A DNA stretch of 64,000 nucleotides, taken from Thuidium tamariscinum (taxonomy: Eukaryota; Streptophyta; Bryopsida; Hypnales; Thuidiaceae). Positions 59,201 to 64,000 of this stretch are shown in pieces. The stretch's first letter is position 1. Each line of letters begins with the position of its first letter. The notes beneath the pieces were generated by a model. That model did not search any database. It was not told the DNA's origin and saw nothing but the letters and a program-made list of their open reading frames with translations. Made by a program: the position numbers and the translations under genes. The stretch spans positions 8,724,501 to 8,788,500 of the forward strand of contig OX344750.2 in NCBI GenBank assembly GCA_947034885.2. Reading direction: 5' to 3'.

Positions 59201-59509
59201 ATTGTACAAGATTTCATTTTTTTATTATAAGAATCCTATAATTTGAATTAGTGTGGCACAAGTATCTCTTAAAACTATCAATAATTTAGTTTTTCCTTCA
59301 ATTGAATATCCACTTCTATTTAATAAATTTTTGTAGAATGGAAATAAATTTTTTTGAGGATATTATTTTCCTTAAAGCTTTGATTAAATTTTCTAATGTA
59401 TGATAATTTATTCAGAATTTTTAGCTCAAGATTTTTTAAGTTGAAAAGCTTCAAAGCCAAATATGAACCTCAGGTACCAACTACCAAGTTGCAAAAATTC
59501 CTTTTCGTC

Positions 59510-59735
59510 ACTTTAAATGCAAATATCTTGCAATCTACTTTGTAAAGGTTTCAAAAAAAATTTTATACATTTTTACACAAGTCTAGTGCAAGATTCTTTA
59601 CTGTAGTTGGATTTGCAAAAAAACAAGTGTTTCAAAAATATTGCTCTTTACATTAAAAATGGCAATTTTTGGTGTTTTGGGACATGAAAATGACCTTTGG
59701 AGTTTGGACCTTGTGTGTATAAATGTGGGGGTACA
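59510..59735 (-). repeat. TTAA-family core, reverse orientation
   Basis: On the minus strand it matches 37960-38100 and 50690-50830 ('AAAATTGCCATTTTTAATGT', 'GTAGATTGCAAGATAT' and 'TGCATTTAAAGTG'). Terminal TTAACCCC was not found nearby. Confidence 0.55.
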
Positions 59736-61299
59736 AATTTAGAAGGAATTTCCAATCTTAAATTTTTAAGCTCTATAAAATTTTAAAATCTACAATTGCT
59801 TCAAAATATATTTTTCCTAAGCATAGCTATTTTATTTTTGATATTTTTTAAAGTCTAAACCACATGTCTATCACTAAACTTGTTCAAGTATATAAGTATG
59901 TCATTATAAAATTTATAGTTGAGAATTCTACCAATTTCTATTTATATCATAATGCCTAAATTTCAAATATAAATATTTTGTTGCGTTAACTAATGGTGAA
60001 GTTTTGTCTTCTAAGACATCTAATGAGTACAATATGTAACTATCCTACAATTTGTGCATTTTATTCCTTTTGTTGAAAATGAGTAGAAACTAAAATTCAT
60101 GAAAAGAAATAACAAAGAAAATTCTATAGTCATCTAAAATAAATTATTTAATTGAAAAACTTAGAAGATGAAAGAATTTCTAAAATTATTAATAATTTTT
60201 ACTTGAAATTCATAAATTTTAGTATTAAATAATTGTGAAGACATTCTAATTAGCAATACTCTATGTTTTTGTTTTTATTTGAATAATGTATAAAAAGTTA
60301 TAATATATCATCACTTTTAATGTGTCACTCCCTCCTTCTTTGGCCTCCAAACAAAACTCTTTATAATTTTCAATGAAAGCATTGATTGATTAAGAATTTT
60401 TCTTTTCCTATTCTTGCTCATCATAAATCACAATGTCATATTCATATTAGTGGCCCAAAAGTCAAGTACAAGGTACTTCCTCTTTTCCACTAAAAAACTC
60501 CAAATCAAATAGAATCTTTGTTCCACTAAAAAACTCCATTTCTTGATTTTGACCATTTAATAAGAGTTTTTTTTGTGCTAAGCAACCTTGAAGGATAAAG
60601 TGAAACAATGTGGAAGCATACCTTTAGATTTGCAAGCTTGGCCTTGCCCATCAAAGCTAATTGTAAAAATTGTTCCTTCAAACAATGTATTTAAAGGTCT
60701 CTTCATTGTTATGAAAATTTGATCATAAAGTCAAGTAAGTTTTTCTTATTGTGGATATTTAAGTTAGGGAACATATTACCAGAATCCTAGTATTTCCACC
60801 ACCCTTTAAATTGAATCCTAGAGTTTAATATGATTCAAAAAGCTACTAAAAATACTCAATAGACTCTAAATTCAAATAATTTAAAATGACAAAACCAACA
60901 ACATTAACAAACTATGCTCAAAAAATATATTTCGCACATGGATTTTAGATGTCTCAATGATTGTACCTAAGATAGACATTTTGCACAAATCTAAGGGATG
61001 GGTTTATTGTTCTTGAATGCATGTATTGCTAGCATTGTGACTAAAAATACAATTGATTTTTCAAGAGAAAGATTTTTAGATATTTTTAGTAGAATAGAGG
61101 GAGTATTAAATAATAAAGATTAAAGTACTATAATGCACCTCAACCATGATTATTGGATGTTTTAAAATCAAACTATTTTCTTTTTTACAATTTGGCTTAA
61201 ACATTTAAACCAAATTGTGGGAAAGAACTAAAATATCCCCAAATAATCAAATGACCTTCTACCATCCAAATTATGTTTTTGTTGGCAATGTGAATGATT
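59736..61299. other. AT-rich spacer
   Basis: No gene is seen. 'CTCCCTCCTTCTTTGG' at about 60328 and 'TAGAGGGAGTATT' near 61093 look like distant Stowaway-type ends facing each other. They are about 770 bases apart and poorly matched. Confidence 0.35.
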
Positions 61300-62160
61300 G
61301 CATTCATTGAAATTTGGTAAGTATGGAGTTGTGATGTGAAGCTCCTTATACAAGTAGGATAGTGGTAGGATATATTGAATGCATGTGGGATATATATGTG
61401 AATTAAAAAGAGAAGGAGCTCCACCACTCTTAGATTAAAAAAAGATAGTATTAAAATTCAAATTTAGTATTTCATTTAGGCTTACTAGCTAAAATTATTT
61501 AGAAAAAACTTCTACTAAAAAAATGACGGAATGAAGCAAAGTTTCCAATCCAAAAATTTAGATTTCAAATCTTTATGAAAAACTATAGACAAAATTCAAA
61601 CTAGATGTTTGGAAAAACATTTTCTATAACATCAAAATATTGAAGACCTCAAAGAAAATCTCAAAGAAAATATTTTGTGAAAAAAACTGTTCTTCAAAGA
61701 AATTGTTCAAAGAAAATCAAAATATTTGAAGTCCTCAAAGAAAATCAAAATTATTTTCAAAGAATTGTTCCTTGGATGTCACATACTTCAAACATTTCAA
61801 AGAAAATGTTCCTTGAATTTCAAACATCTCAAAGAAAATGTTTTTTCAAACCTCCAATTTTATTGATTTTGTCCCTAACTTTTCTATGAAGAATTGAAAT
61901 CTCAAATGAATTTTTGGATTGGAAAGTTTGCTTCATTTCCTAACTTTTCGTAGTGGAGTGTTTGTGAGAAAAGTTTAGCTAGTATGCCTAAATGAAACAC
62001 GGAGTTTAAATTTTAATATTGTCTATTTTTAATCTCTCTTCACTAGGAGTGGTGGAGTTTTTTCTCCTTTCAATTCACATATTCCACATGCATTGTACAT
62101 CCTACCACTATCTTATTTGTATAAAGAGCTTCTCATCACAACTCCATCAACTAGTTTTCA
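61300..62160. repeat. large inverted repeat with about 270-bp arms
   Basis: The left arm 61300-61575 and right arm 61893-62160 are inverse copies at about 80 percent by eye. Matches include 'GGAGTTGTGATGTGAAG', 'TGTGGGATATA', 'AGCTCCACCACTC', 'CATTTAGGCTTACTAGCTAA' and 'AAAGTTTCCAATCCAAAAAT'. The loop of about 318 bases contains a motif 'TCAAAGAAAAT' about seven times. Open frames on both arms mirror each other only because of the symmetry. Confidence 0.8.
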
Positions 62161-62684
62161 ATCAAAAGACATTATTAAACACCATGGATTTTAACTTGAT
62201 TAATCAATTTAATCAATTAAGAGTCCATGGTCTTTAATAAACTGTTTTAGTGATTATTCATAATTATCTTCACTACATCCCTTTGGCAATATTTTGCCAT
62301 TTTTGGCAAGTTGTTAGATCATCTAATACTCAACTTTAGATGATTTCATAATGCCAGTGATGACATGGATAATTCTAACATTGTCTATCTAGAACAACCC
62401 TCCAAAGGCCTCATATTTTTTCTAATGCCAATTGATTAATTTTGAAAAGTTAAAGTTTATAGATGTCTAATAATTTTGAAATATACTCAATATATAGTTA
62501 AAACCATTACTATACATATAAGGATTTATCAAAATGATGTGAATCAAAGTTGATTTGGAATATTAGATTCAAATGTATAAAGTTGGTGGTTCAATAAGTT
62601 CTCAACATTATCTATATTGCAAATTCTTCGAGGTTGTAGTTTGGCATACTATTTGGATCTTATGTATTTCAAATATGGCAAATT
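62161..62684. other. AT-rich spacer
   Basis: Nothing recognisable in this stretch. Confidence 0.4.
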
Positions 62685-63415
62685 TTGTTAAAATGGTGGT
62701 ATTCTATATGCCATTTTTCAGACTACTCGGTCTAAATTAAAACCTTACATCTAGGACAAGTATAGATTTTCAGACATCTAGAACTCATATAGATTTCCAA
62801 AATATAAAGTAGATTTACCTTTCAAATTGTAGGATCTAAAATATCTCGGACAAGTTTAGATTTTAGACATCTATAACATTTATAAATTTCAAAAATCTAT
62901 GACAAGTTTAGATTTCACATCGCATGGTCTATACTATAAAAGGTATCAAACTAATGGAATATTGCCATAAATGATCAATATTACATTATTTCTCATTAAT
63001 ATTGCTTATAATACACCTTTACAAAACTTTATATGCAATCAAGATTATATAATACATCTATAGTAAGTTCTAAAAATTTAACCTAGAAATGAGTCAAGAT
63101 AGTGGCAAATTTCATAAAAATGGCGAAAATTCATTGCTTAAATTATACTTTTTATAGTTCAAACCGTGTACTTTGAAATCTAAATCAATTAGAGTTTTTT
63201 TGAAATCTATATGAGTTGTAGATGTCTAAAATCTATATTTTGTTTCATACCATGTATTGAAATCTAAATCTGTCATATATAGATTCTTATAATCTATATG
63301 TTCTCTAAATGTCTAAAGACCTATACTTGTTATAGATGTTAGTTTTCAGTTCAGATAGTGTCATTTGAAAATTTGAAATATGGCATATGAAATACATCCA
63401 TTTTAGTAAATTCCA
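62685..63415. repeat. second large inverted repeat with about 270-bp arms
   Basis: The arms 62685-62955 and 63145-63415 are inverse copies. Shared blocks include 'CATATGCCAT', 'ACATCTA..ACAAGTATAG', 'TTTAGACATCTA' and 'ACTATAAAA.GTAT'. Each arm is built of drifting 'TAGATTT' units, so part of the symmetry comes from low complexity. The loop is about 190 bases. It follows the previous inverted repeat by only about 500 bases but has a different sequence. Confidence 0.7.
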
Positions 63416-63839
63416 CCATCAAAGTGTTCATGGCTTTCAAATGTTAGTTAATGATGCTCATCTTCCAATTTGAAAGGAAGTTAGCCAAAAATTTAGACAA
63501 GGACTTTTATATTCAATTGTTAACTTAATACTCTACAAAAATATTGGAAAACTTTGCAAATTATTCTTTGGTTTAAAAGAAATCATGAAAATTCACCATT
63601 TTCTTTTCCAAAGTAAGATAATTTTACCAAGTTTGGTTAAATGTGTATACATTTAGATGAATATCTTATGGTTCATCCATAATGTAAAACTTGATGAATG
63701 TAAGTATCTTTTAACACTGCAGTTAGTCTTGTCTAGTCAAGATATCAACTGTTGCACTGCGGAAGGAAAACGGCGAAAGTAAAGTCCCTGGTCGATGCAA
63801 AAGCAGTTTGTTGCCAAAGTTGTGAAGAATGACGGAAGT

Positions 63840-63905
63840 TAATATAATATACTATAATATAATAAAAATAATAAATAAAAATAATAATAATAGTAATAAT
63901 TTACA
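63840..63905. repeat. AT microsatellite (TAA/AATA)n
   Basis: An imperfect run of TAATA and AATAAT units. Nothing else is recognisable between 63416 and the end of the window. Confidence 0.8.
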
Positions 63906-64000
63906 TATGACGGCACAGAGCACAGTACGTATTCATATGAATCATGATCAGTCATAACTCATACGTAACTGACATACGCTTAGTCTAATGTTGGTCAAAA

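Noticed and set aside
60328-61100. Stowaway-like element of about 770 bp
   Set aside because: CTCCCTCC and GAGGGAG motifs face each other, but the ends match over only seven to eight bases and the spacing is long for the family.
61197-62237. Similar short peptides encoded on opposite strands at 61197-61427 and 62019-62237
   Set aside because: They look like a duplicated gene pair but are explained by the inverted repeat; neither has a domain, and the frames are not conserved between the arms.
1-64000. CRISPR array, operons or bacterial regulatory sites
   Set aside because: The sequence is eukaryotic with spliceosomal introns. The tandem arrays found have adjacent or drifting units and not identical repeats with unique spacers.

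Overview
The window is nuclear DNA from a land plant. The genes are split by short spliceosomal introns of about 70 to 1000 bp with GT-AG ends, and one intron is GC-AG. The products are typical of plants: a plastid chlorophyll b reductase, an ARK-type kinesin fragment and a BRANCHLESS TRICHOME-like coiled-coil protein. Between genes the DNA is AT-rich and packed with small transposable elements. The compact introns, together with an FNDC3-like fibronectin III protein, made me think of a bryophyte- or lycophyte-grade plant, but that is a guess.

Layout. 1-5.6 kb: AT-rich repeats with no gene seen. 5.65-9.87 kb: a CACTA-type element (CACTA...TAGTG ends) carrying a broken ARK kinesin fragment; an identical 23-bp repeat abuts both ends. 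9.9-27.5 kb: no gene seen, a mosaic of MITE-like inverted-repeat elements and degenerate repeats. 28.1-28.4 kb: a decayed copy of the 5' end of the UNC-50 gene that lies 17.5 kb downstream. 28.93-30.59 kb (+): a three-exon BLT-like coiled-coil gene. 31.20-35.97 kb (-): a 13-exon gene for a protein with five FN3 domains and a C-terminal membrane anchor. 36-39.9 kb: repeats. 39.93-44.97 kb (-): a complete 13-exon NOL gene with a long foldback element in one intron. 45.70-49.37 kb (+): a complete 10-exon UNC-50 gene, divergent from NOL across a 726-bp shared upstream region with a G-box. 52.72-55.94 kb (-): a five-exon long coiled-coil gene. 56-64 kb: repeats only, including two large inverted repeats near the right end.

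There is no sign that the five intact genes form one pathway; they are independent housekeeping or cytoskeletal genes. Intron phases were checked by hand for all five and are consistent throughout. The gene models are therefore firm, apart from untranslated regions and transcription starts, which cannot be read from sequence alone.

The most unusual features are the CACTA element with captured kinesin exons and 23-bp flanking repeats, the partial UNC-50 duplication placed just upstream of an unrelated gene, a family of long foldback elements, and a TTAA-bordered AT-rich element family present in several copies.
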